Shown: positions 25,201-37,200 of the stretch, one piece after another
Position numbering within the stretch: the stretch's first letter is position 1
How the letters are laid out: the number at the start of each line of letters is the position of its first letter
Origin: Campylorhamphus procurvoides
Lineage: Eukaryota > Chordata > Aves > Passeriformes > Dendrocolaptidae
Direction: 5' to 3'
Length of the DNA stretch: 64,000 bases
Assembly (NCBI GenBank): GCA_013396655.1
Contig: WBMV01007512.1
Span: forward strand, 320,547 to 384,546
The notes under the pieces: generated by a model
The model's input: the letters and a program-made list of their open reading frames with translations, nothing else
What the model was told of the DNA's origin: nothing
Databases searched by the model: none
Position numbers and translations under genes: made by a program

Positions 25201-28200
25201 CACTCCAGGAGGGCTCAATAAACCGGGGCATCTCTAGGCCAGAACAAAGGAATGTCTGAAACCCAGAAATTGCCAATGAAAACAGAAACCAGCTGATGGA
25301 TCATCCCAAACAGGGCAGCCCTGGGAGGGCACAGCCCCTGCACTGTGTGGATGAGCTCCCCAGTGTCCCAGAGCTCCAAAAGCCTCAAGAATGCTGCAGC
25401 TGCCAGAGTGTTTTGTCACCTGGAGAGGCTCTCCCAGTGTGAGCCAGAAGCACTTTGGGCTGTCATGAGGAGCTGTGGACCAAGAGAGACTCAGATTCCA
25501 TGTGAGCACTATCTCCTAAAGGTATTCTGGCCAGAACAGCTTTTCCCTCCCTCCTTCCAGCACACCATTCTCACCAGTAGCACCCTGATACTGGTGGGAA
25601 TCAGGCCTAACCCACTTCATCAGGCTCCTACATTTCAGAATGAAATCAAATCTTGCTTCAGAACTTCCAACAACACTCTCAGTTTCCTGATACAACAAAG
25701 AACCTACTCTTAAAAATCCCTGGCATTTAGTTGATTTGAACTTGCCATACCTTTCTCTGCCTCAAGAATTATTCCCTTCCTCTTCCAAAATGCTGTAAAT
25801 AAAAGGTGATTTTCTGCCAGTTGCACCATTTGTGCCGTTGTTGTCTGATTCACTTACGTGTCTTTATCTGCAGTTTCACTCACGCACAGGCAAATTCCTT
25901 CCTCCCCAGCTGCATTTATAAAAGCCTTTCCAAGCAAAAGATTACAAACCCAAAAGAAACAAGGGGAGGGGAAAAAAAATAACATTTGGGAGTATCCTAC
26001 CTGAAAAATAGCTATCCAGGCATATCCAATGTTATCAAAATTGATAGCGCCGTTGTGCGGGTTCACGTCGCCCGCCATGCACACGTTGTAGTACTGGTTC
26101 CAGTTTATGCAGGAGTTCCTGCTGCTGGAGTCGGGGTGGTACAAACTGGGAGTGTAGGAGTCCATGCTCAAGGTGCACTCCACCTTGTACTCCTTCCTGG
26201 TTGGGATGTTGGAGCACTTCTGCATCCCGTTCTCGCGGTGCGATGAGCAGATGAAGGGGTTCTCCTCCGCCTCGTCCGTGCGGTAGTAGGGGTGCAGGAA
26301 GGTCAGGTTGTAGGTCCTGGAGGGGCAGGAAAGGCAAGGATGAGAACGAGAGATTCATCCCTTCTTTCAGCAGGAGCAAAAAAGTGCTGGTTTCTGTCCC
26401 TGGTTTGGTGGGTTCTCTTTCCTTCACCCCTCGGCCCCACCAGCTGAGATGAAGCCTCGTGAGGACACTTGGGGTGTTCAGCTGGAGAAGAGGAGACTGA
26501 GGGTAAACCTCATTGAAGGGACAACTTATTCAGGAGAGGCAGGCACTGATCTCTGCTCTGGGGGGACCAGAGACAGCACCCAGGCAATGGCTGGAGCTGT
26601 GGCAGGGCAGGGTCAGGTGGGATCTCAGCAAAAGGTTCTTCCCCCAGAGGGTGGTGGGCACTGCCCAGGCTCCCCAGGGCAGTGGGCACAGCCCCGAGGC
26701 TGCCAGAGCTCCAGGAGGGTTTGGATGATGCTCTGGGGTACAGGAGGTGACTCTTGGGGATGGGGCTGTGCAGGGCTGAGGGTTGGACTGGATGATCCTT
26801 GTGAGTCCCTCCCAATTCAGCACGTTCTGTGATTCCATGAGATACCAGCCCCTAAAATCACCTACAAAGCTTTTTACGTAGGGAAGGCACCAGGGATCTT
26901 CCACTTAAAGATCAGCCTGAGTTTCCCCAAGCAAACAGGGCAGTTGAAAGTATGAAACAGGAGGGCAGAGACAGAAAATCCCAGCAGATCAGGTGCTGCC
27001 CAAAAATCCAGGAAACTTTTTGATCCTCTGTGAAGATTTTAAGGTAACTCTCCTGATGCTCAGAAGAGCTGGTGGCAAAGCAGCTTTTCCCAACCAATTT
27101 GCCCCTCAGCACCTCTCTGAGGAGGGAGCTGACCTTCCACAAGGGCCATCCCAAATTCCTTCTGCACTTCCACAAGAGCAGGAAGACACAGTAATGGGAG
27201 CCGTGTGCCTCCTGCATATCTGATTAATTGGCTGGGATAAAGTTTATGGCTCTGTCCCAGCCCAGATAAGCCAGGCCTGCAATTGCAGCCTGGTAGGGAT
27301 GTGCCCAGCAGGGTTGGCTGGCCCAGAGCAGAGACCCAGCAGAGCCCAGGACCTGTCCTGCTGTTCCAAAAGGGAAGGGGCATTGCCCTAGAGCTGACTT
27401 TAGCCACTTCTTTAGCCACTGTTCCAAGCTGCAGGGATCTCAGATGCTCCCTAAGCATCAGGAGATAAGGGAGAGGCAACACACAAATTACCCGACCAAG
27501 CAAGATGTGGGGGGGAGATAAGCAGGTAATTCTTCAAGACAGGAGAGCTCTATTTTTATCTGTTTCTGAATGTACCTACCTGCTGAATAAATTCAGCTCT
27601 AACAGTGCCAAACCAATGTTATTCCATATGAATGTGCTCCCCCAAACCCCTGAGTCAGGCAGGACTCACTCAGAGATAAGCAGAGAACAATCAGGGCAGA
27701 GCTGAGGGGAAATGAGCCCTGAACAACTTCCCTGAGGAATTTGGTTCTATTCCATCTCTGAATTACTTGAGATGGGTGCTGAGGGTTCATCCGGCTTCAG
27801 GAATAGGAGGAGCTGGGATTGCATTCACCAGCTATTCCCCTCCCACTGCACGGTGTCCCCACACCTCCAGACGAAGCTGTAACATCCTCCTCCCTGTTCC
27901 TGTGCCTGAGATCCAAGAGACAAGAGAAACTTCAAGGATGTTTTTCCTCCCAGACTGCCTGGAAGCCTTCTCCTTCCCCTCCCACCAACTGGTCTCCCAC
28001 AGAAGGCACTGCCACATAAAACAAGCTGAAGATCAAGTCGGGTGCTCCACAGGGCAGGGTTTGCTGGCAGATCATTGTCACACAGGGGGAGGTAACACAA
28101 GAGGCTTGTGAAGGATTAAAACCCCTGGGATTCAGGGATGTGCCTGGAAGTGCTGCCTGAGGGATTTTGGTAAAGGTAGGTGGGAAACCTGGGAGAAGAA

Positions 28201-31200
28201 ACAGAGGGAGGAGAGAGGAGACACCTCAGAAGTGACTTATAACTCCCAAGTGGCAGAACTGCAGGATCAATCCCGCTGCCACTGCCACTGGGCTGGCCCA
28301 GGGTGAGCCAAACACACAGATTGGAGGCTTTGTGCATCCCAGGAGCCACCACTGAACAAGCCTTGGGCTCCCTGGCACTTGGGCTGGGATTTAATGAGCT
28401 GATAGAGAAGACCCAGACCTTCCCTCTCCCCTGAGCACAGACACTCCAAGAGCATCCATCCATCCATCTGGGAAGGACCCACACGTGTGTGATGTTCCAC
28501 CACCACCCAGGGAGAGGGGAAGGGACCCATCAGCTGACAGCAAACGTGGCAAATTTAAGACCTTTCTGGCAAAACCAAGAAGGGGAAAGGAGGGAGGAGA
28601 GCAAGAATGAGCAACCAAAGTGATGCAGAAGGAGGGAATCCCCAATATCCACAAAAGGAATGAGCTCTCTTTGCCAAAATCCTCAACCTCCACGAGCAGG
28701 AAGGGTCATCCTGCCTTCCCTGCTACTTGCCAATGGCTACAGTGCAAATAACTTATTAATGCTAATGAATCATTAATCACCAGATCCGGGTGCTCTGGGG
28801 AAAAGGCATGAGAAGCTAAGCCCCAGAATGGATTTGTTATCACATTAGAGAGGATTAAGCCCCCTTCCCAGCCAGCTGCCCTCTGCACATCTTCCCCTGC
28901 AGCTTTGCCCTGGGCTTCCCTTCCTCTGGCCCTGGGCATGTTCATGTGGAGGGAGAACAAGAGTGGGGCAGGAAAATCCTTCACCTCACACCTCTGAGGG
29001 GCAGGACAGCCCAAACCCAGTGTCCTGCAGCAAGGGCTGGGCTGGCCATGGCATGGGATGTGCCAGGAGCCATCCCAGTGCCAGCAGCACCTCCATGGAC
29101 AGGCTCTGGATGCAGCAGGGTTGGCACCAGGGTCCAAGTAAAGCCCCAGACTGCAAAGGATCAACCAGGACTCACCCAGGAGCCAAAAACCCGGGTCTTA
29201 AGCCACACCAACACAGCCCAAACCAGGACTAAGAGCCACGGGCTGAGCTTAAATAGAGCAGCTGGGCACGGGCAGGGGGTGGGTGGGGGTGCCAGGTGAG
29301 GCTGCCCAGGGCAGTGATGGCCTGTGAACACCCTGGGCACCTGGCAGGGATGGGGGTCCACACAACTGCCGAGTTTGGAAGCCCAAAACTAAAGTTTGCA
29401 TCGTTAAGATGGGGCTTGATGATCTTGGGGGTCTTTTCCAACCTTAGTGGTTCCACAATTCTGCCAAAAAGAGCAGGTGCTGCCCAGCCCTGATGCCCGT
29501 CCCACTCTGAGGGCATCAATGTTTGAATGCCTCTCACACTGAGCTTCTGATCTCAACACACCTCCAAAGATTTATGTGAGTGTTCCACCTCCCATCCCCA
29601 AATCCTTAAATTCCCAGAGTCAGGGATCTCAGCTCCCTCAGACAGAGATAATCCAAACCTCCAACCCTTGTCCTTCAGGTGCAACTCCAAATCCTCAGGA
29701 ACTTGCTGACAAGTGGATTTTTTCCAGACAAAAAGCTCCTGCTTGGGCCTGCTGAAAGCTGAGGTTCCTCCAGCAGGAGAGAGAAAGGAAGAAAAGGTGG
29801 AGAATTTTGAACTTTGCTGTACTTACATGGCAAAATTCCTGTCCAGGAAGCACCTGTTCCTCAGCAGCCCTGCCCAGAGCTGCACACCAACAATCCCAAA
29901 GATGAAGAAGACAAAGAAGCACAAGAGGAGGACGTTGCCTAACATAGGCAGAGTATCCAACAGCAGGGTCACCAGGATTCTCATACCTGTGGGAAGAGGG
30001 GGAAAAACAGCTTAGAGGAGCCCTTTGAGGGGAAAACCCATTCCCAGCTTGGTCTTGCAGCCAGTTCATCTTCAGAGGGCAGAAAAATATTTTCCCCTAA
30101 ACCTGAAGTGTGAAAAGGAAGGCAAGGAGTGCCAAAGGCTCAGCAGGACATGGGAACGAACAGGACATCTCCAAAGGGGCACCCAAGGGTGGGATTCTCA
30201 GGTGTTTCAGTAGCACCCAACGACACACAAACATGGGCAAAGCAGCTGGACAACTTTTCCTGGAGAAATGCCCCCAGGAAGCATCAGCCTGCTGAGAAAT
30301 TGTCCAAATATGTATTTATAAACACGCCAAACCCCTCTCATGGCTCACACAAACTGTTCCCCAAACCACACAGAGCCTGGCCTGGCAGGATCCTCCGGTG
30401 TGGACAGCTCCTCTTCCATGGGGGACTCCTCTCCTTGCTGGCCACAGATCTGGGAACCAGGGAAAATTCTGCCTTTTTTTGAGGGTGGAAAGCAAGATCT
30501 AAATGTTTCTTCCTCTGAGGAAACCTCTGTTCTCTTCCCCTCGTCCTGTGCAGGCTGTGGGAGACCTTCCCAGCAGTCCCACAGCTCTCCATGAGCCTGT
30601 TGTCTCCTCCAGCACCTCTGCTGATTTCCAGGCAAGATATTCCAATTCCAATCTTCCAGCTCGAGCCCCAGCAAAGCCTGCCATCCCCGGCATCTTCCAG
30701 CATCCCCTGGAGGCAGGGCTGGGGTTGGCACCCTGTCTCACACATCAGAGAACCTCCAATGGCAAGGATAAAGCAGGAATAACAAGAGAATAAAGACTCC
30801 CAGCTGAGCAGTTCACTGGAGGGGAAATGAACCTCGGAGACACGACCAGCTGGGCATTGATGGGAGGAGGACTAATGAAAAGAGGAAGGGACAAAGGCAT
30901 TTTACATTATGGAAAAGAATAAAGCAGGAAGCTGAGCTGAGCCTTGGGATCCTGGCACTCCACAGGGAGCAGGGCTCCAGTTCATGGCATAGGAAATCAA
31001 TGTGGCTGCTGGTTGGGTGACCCTGCTGCCTTTGGAGGGATTTTATCCCACTAAATTCTCCTCTGCAAACACCTTTTCTCACCTGCCTGCATGGAGCCTT
31101 TTCCCTCTCCCTATCCCCTGGCAGGATGCTGCTCTCCCTTTCCTCCCTCCCCATCCCCTGCCAGGATGCTGCTCTCTCTTCTCCATCCCCATTCCCTACC

Positions 31201-34200
31201 AGGATGCTGCTCTCCCTTTCCTCCCTCTCCCTATCCCCTGCCAGGATGCTGCTCNATCCCATTGGAGCTGAGGGTGGCACTGACAGGCAGTCTCTCTTCC
31301 CCCACCAGATTCCCCCTTGGCTTCTCCCAAGCCATGCCCGATGCCTCTCCTGCTCATTCCACGAAGCTGGGCTGGCACCTGCAGGGCTCAGGGGTGGGTG
31401 CTGGCATGAGGAGGGTGTCCAGGAGAGAAGCACCCACCCATGCCAACCCTTCCCAGGCAGAGCTGGCAGGAGCCAGAGTCCCGTCGTGCCGCTCCTCCAG
31501 CGGAAACCCAAGGCAGCCAAGCGGGGCCGGAGCTGCCACCACCCTGTCAGCACCACCCTGGGGACAAACACCCTGGCACCAGTCAGTGCTAAGAACTAAT
31601 GAGGTGTGAGCAATGCCCTCTGCACCCAGGGCATGAGCCTGCCAAGGTCTCCGTGCCCAGCTGTGCTTGGCTCGGGCACAGCTCCCCGCTGCTGGCGCCG
31701 GCAGAGGATGGCACTCCACAGGAGCCACGGTCCTGGCACCCAGCCCTGTGCCAGCCACCCTCCAAACCATGCCCTGGTGCCACCCTGTAGGGAAGGGACA
31801 TGGCATGTCCATGCTCTGGGCTGGCAGGGAAGGGCAGCTGGATGCAAAGAGGGGGGATTTCCTACTGGGTATTCCCATCCCGTGGTGTCCCCACCACCCC
31901 CCAGGAGCTCATCCCACAGCACAGCCCTGCACATGGAGCTTTGGGAAAGCACAAAACACTCACTTCATCCCCCTGCAAAGACCAGGCTGGCTTTTCTCTT
32001 TTTATTTTCTCCCCCTCTCGCTAATACCCTCGTTCTTTTTTATCCAAAAATGGTTAAAATTTCTCTCCCCCGTGCCAGACAGCTTTTTCTCTCTGCTCAG
32101 CTCCTTTTGGTATTTTGGGTCGTTCCGTGGCACCATTCTCGGGATCGAATCCATCTGTTCCTTATCCCAGGGTGCTCCGGGCTTGCAGAGGAATGTCAAG
32201 TGTGCCATGGGAAAAGAGCAGCAGCATCCCTGAGGCTGCAACAAGGCTCAGGATTTCTCCTCATTCCCCTTCCCTTTAAACCCCTGAATAGAAAAGTAAA
32301 AATAAAGCAGTGCAATGGATTTGAAAAAAAAAAAAACAAACCAGTGACCACTGCTAAAAACAAAATAAAAAATCCCCAGCTATGGCCCCTGCCAAAGATA
32401 TAAATTGCAGGAATTCTATTTTTCCAGCCATTTTCAAGGAATGATTTTTAATAGAGATGATGTTGTCGTTGGCTGGGGTTCTTCTTTCTTTTCTTACCAG
32501 AGAGAATTGAAATGAAATAATCTTGTGGGTGACTTTATTGTGCCTGGAAGCAAATTGCTAATAGTGCTGGCTGGATCCCAGGAAAGTGCCCAGGAATCGC
32601 AGGGATGAATCTCCAGGCTGGTTCTCAAGGCTTCCCTGGGTGGGATTGACCACCAGGCTCGTCTCTCCTGACCCAGCTACAATTGGTATCTGTCCCTGAG
32701 ATCAAAGTCCCATTCCCGTGTCACTGTCCCCATGCTGGGAATGACATGGATGGTGCTGTCCAGGAGCTGCTGGCTGGGATGTGAAGGATGTCCCAGGTAA
32801 TCCCTTGGCTGAGCTGGAGCATCCTCAGGGATGAAGGACTGAAAATGTAACTGTTGCCACCAGAAACCACAAACCCCCAATAAAACAGAGGGATGTCACT
32901 GCCCATTCCATGCAGATCTGGGATTGTATCAGCCAGACACAGTAAAATTCCTGATGTTCAGTGTGGATGGAGCTGGGACCTCCCAAACCTGTGAAGATTG
33001 TGATGATCCACCCTCCAGGAACGGGGATATTTCCAAGAACTGCTGCCCTGGCACCAACTCAAGGTGGTGCCAACCCAGCCCAGCTGCTCACCAAACCGGG
33101 CACCTCCTCCCCAAACACGGGCTGAGCTCGCTGGGTTTAATCTCCTGGAGTATTAATTAAAAACTGGAATCTTTTCTATCACCTGTCTTTTGGAAAAACA
33201 CAGAAATCCCACGGGAAGTGCAACAGAGACAGCCTGGCAGGCTCCTTTCAAAGCTCCAGAGTCCTGAGGAACCAACACCTCAGGCTGGACACAGAGGAGA
33301 ATTTTACCTCAAATTGGAGCTATTTGGATCCCTGGGCTCTGGTTTAATAAAATCCCATGGTGAATCCACCTTGAGACTCCCACTGTTCCACGGGAGAGCT
33401 CGGAAGGATTTCATGGATTTAAGGAATTTCAGAGCCAGCTGAGCCTTGTCCCATCCTGGAGCCACTGGGCTCCACCCCATCCCAGCAGGGCCCAAAATCC
33501 CAGGGGAAAACTCTGTGCTGTGCTTTGGGACGGCTCCAAAACCCTGCTCACAAAACCTCATGAGGAATGCAAAGCTCCAGAGGGGGTTTGGTGGTCCCTT
33601 TCAGCCTCTTTCTGTCTTCTTTTTAACCAATGATGTCACCACCGAAGTCACAGATTTGATTTGATTTCTTTTTTTTCCCCAAGAAAAATCCTGTAGGATT
33701 GGAGTTCAGAGAGAAACTTCAAAGGCTCCTGTGAGTAAACATCCATCTGTTGCCTCACATGTTCCTCTGAGGGCCTGGAACCGAAACCCTTCTGGTTGTT
33801 TGGCCATCCCTGGATGTGCCGACGCGACGGGCAATTAATCCTGGCAGGATGTGGGGCCGTGCCATTCAAACACGCTTTCAAAAAGCACAGGAAATGCAGG
33901 AAATGTCCTTTTATTTTGGTTTTTCTTTTTTTTTGCAAGGAACCTCTATGATTTCCATACAATCCTTTCCCATTTTGATTGGAGCGGAATTGGGCTCCAA
34001 ACTCCACCTTGCAAAGGGTTGCTCGGCAGCGATTCCGATTCCGGCAGGAAATGATGGCAACTTGTTGGGTCGCCTTTCAAATTGGATTTCGAAGGCAAGC
34101 AGCTGAAGCCACTTGAAAATGGATTTCGGGGCCACTTGAACTTCCTGTGGTGGATGAACCCAATTTTGTTCCACAAGACAGAGAAGCCTCCCTGGTATTC

Positions 34201-37200
34201 CAAATGCAATTGGAGGCTCCGGCGCTGCTAATCCTGAACACAAAGACCTTCAACGGTTGAGTAGGGCAAAGGAACCCATCGGGGTGAGAAGATCCTTCTT
34301 AGAACTCCCCTCTCCCCTTTCTCTGCAGGACCATTATTTGCTCCACACCAGGAGCAGAGACTTATTTGCCTCAGAGAAGTCAAGACAACGCTGAGAAACA
34401 GCCACAAGAATTTGGCCTCCAGGGCTAAGATCTAATAACGATAACGATGTCGAACTTGCCATTAAAAATGAAAACTGATGAATTTGGTCTCAGCAGCAGG
34501 AGAGCAGGCTGCTGATGCCAGCCTTGGCCCACACCGAGCCAGCTGCCTTGGTGGCTTTAACCCCCTGCTTTTCCAGGTTCCCCAGGGGTGCCAAGGGAGG
34601 TGCCACTTACTTGGGACCCTGTTGATGGCTCGCAGCGGCCGAAGGACCCGCACGGTGCGGATGGCGGAGAGGCTGACGTTGTGTCCATCCAGGGAATACT
34701 CCATCATGCTGTGGGGAGACAGGAGAGCAGTCAGAACCAGGAATGCTGGAGCTGCCTGAAGCTGGGCTTAGGGACACTTCTTGCTGCCTGCAAGCCCAGG
34801 ATTGCTAATCCACCCACTCTGTGTTCACAGCTCTTCGTGTCCATCACTGGATGAATGGATTTCCATGTGTCTGGAAGAGCTCCAGGCCAGCTGGATGGGG
34901 TTTGGAGCAACCTGGGACAGGGGCAGGTGCCCCTTGCCCATGCAGGTCCCTTCCAAGCCTTATTGCAGGCACAGGGAACACAGCAGAAAGCAGGACTTTC
35001 CTTCCAGTGTCTGAAGGGACACCAGGAGGTTGGAGAGGGACCGTTCACCAGGAACTGGAGGGACAGGACAAGGGATGAGGGGTACAGACTGACAGAGAGG
35101 AAATTTGGGTCAGATATACAGAAGGAATTCTCCCCTGGGAGGGTGGGCAGGCCCTGGCACAGGGTGCCCAGAGAAGCTGTGGCTGCCCCAGCCCTGGGTG
35201 TGCCCAAGGCCAGGTTGGAGCAACCTGAGCTAGTGGAAGGTGTCCCTGCCCATGGCAGGGGGTGGCACTGGGTGATCTTTAAGATCCCTTCCAACCCAAA
35301 CCATTCCATGATCTTATGACTCAGCATGACAAGGAGCTGCAAAGCTTGGGCCACAGACACTGATGGTGTCCCAAATATCTGCTCCAGGGTTCTCTCCCTA
35401 GTGTTTTACTCCCCCTGGCCAGGTGAGTTCAGCTCTGAGCAGCTCCAGGGCAATAACACGTTCCTGATGCACCCCCTGCCAGCCCCCAGACTATTTTCCC
35501 CCCAGTTTCCCTCTCCCCCCAGGCCAAAATCCAAACACCCAAGCTGACAAACAACACTGGAGCAGTTGCATTTCCATTTGCTTATTAAAGGAACATTTTC
35601 CTTTTCACGCCTCGTCTCCATTTCCCATAAACATTTCTCTGCCAGGCTGGGAAGGACACGAAGTTAAGTCAGTTTTCTTGCTCTTTTATAGCAACGAGTG
35701 GCAAACGTGTGTGGAGTTGTTTTTGTTAATGGGGTTATGGCTAGTTAGCAGGGCTGTAATTACAATTTATGAGGCTGACTACGGGGAAACACTTGTAAAT
35801 ATGTCACAAATCTCTCACCACGCCTGTTCAAATAACAGAACAGCATCAAAAGCAACCCTGGGAGCGAGCTGTTGGATCCCGCCGAGAAAGAGCTTTTGTT
35901 TTGGTGTCTCAAATAAACAAACAGATCCGAAAGGACAGAGGCAAACAGGAGCTGCAAGCAGGCACTTCAGAAGCTTCAGACCTTCCACAGAAGCCTCCTG
36001 GAGCCAGGATGGGGCAGAAGCGTCGTGTGCCACCAGCAAGCTGTGGCTGAGTGGATTTTGGGGCACCAGCAGAGCGGGTTGGGTTTCATGCCAGCTCATC
36101 AGTGCCCATGTGCCCATGCTCTGCCCTGCTGGAGCCTTGTACTTTGTACTTGAAGCCTTGCCCTGCTCCACATTGTTTTTTTGGGAATATCTGGATATTG
36201 GGCTGGTTGCTCCTCTGCTGGCTTTGCTGTTTGGTGTCACCCCATGACACCACACTGAGGTGACTTTGCCCCATTACCCTTAACTTACTCTGCAGCCACT
36301 CTGGGGATTTTGAGCCCTTTCCAGTGATCACCTTCCAAAGGTATTTTTTTTCCTGGAGCAGTTACTGAGTCTTAATAAATCAAACCCCCCTCACAGCTTG
36401 TAAGCAGGAACTGAGCCAAACATGATGAATAGGACCCACTGAGGGCTGATGGTTGCACTTGGTGAGCTTAGAGGTCCTTTCCAACCTTAATCATTCTGTT
36501 ATTCCAACAGCTTGAAACTCAGCATGGCACAAACCCAGGCTTTAAATCGACTGGAAACCCCATTCCCACCTGAACAGAGGGGTCTGGAGCCAGCACCAGG
36601 TGTTTGCTCCTAAGAGACCTTGCAGGAATACACAGAGGGTGGTTTAATGTCCCCAAAGTGAACTGTGCCAGAGCCTGGCCCTGCTCACTGGCCTGGCCCC
36701 AGCACTCCCAGTTTGGGAGTGAGTGGATTTGAGTGTAACTCATCCAGTTTGTGGGCTCTTACAGCAAGGAAAAGGAGCAGGAAATGCTCCAGAGGGAGCT
36801 GGGCTTGTACTCCAGAGAGCAAAAACAGAATTAAAGGGCCAGGTGCTGGAGCCTCACTTTTCCTTGGCCCTTGGAGTTTCAGTGGAGCTGGTAAAAGATG
36901 AATAATCCAGGATTTGGCTTTTTTGACCCTGAATCTCTGGATGTCTGTGAAGTTCCATTTAGGATTTGAAAACAAGGCTCAGGGGGATCCACACTGCCCA
37001 CCAAAGCCAGCCTGAAACACCTTATGGACTCCAGACTGGATTTTCTACAAGCAGACAAAGCATTTGAAACCTTCATGAATAAGTCCAAGGTTTCCTTGTC
37101 AAGGCCAAGCTTGGGGTCCTGCTCTCAAATTACACCTGTAATCCAAGAACACCTGGGAAAAGTCCAACAGCAACCTGCTGGAGCTCAAAAATCTGCAGGG

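Larger units (their letters stand above)
14161..26000 (-). other. CACNA1H 11.8 kb intron before the selectivity-filter exon
   Basis: The largest complete intron here. It carries CR1 fragments at about 16150-16330 (+), 16905-17420 (-), 20700-20975 (+) and 23393-23825 (-). It also has an AT-rich block at 22680-22920 with a 14-bp inverted repeat and a two-copy 17-bp repeat at 21398-21431. No exon is recognised. Confidence 0.85.
26317..29826 (-). other. CACNA1H intron in the repeat I turret
   Basis: 3.5 kb with a CR1 copy at about 26455-26845 that starts only some 140 nt from the acceptor of the 316-nt exon, and a short CR1 3' end at 29405-29465. There is a short CATC run near 28453. Nothing else is recognised. 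Confidence 0.85.

Noticed and set aside
32281..32400. A-rich run suggesting a processed pseudogene tail
   Set aside because: No coding-like sequence, target-site duplication or polyadenylation context precedes it in either orientation.
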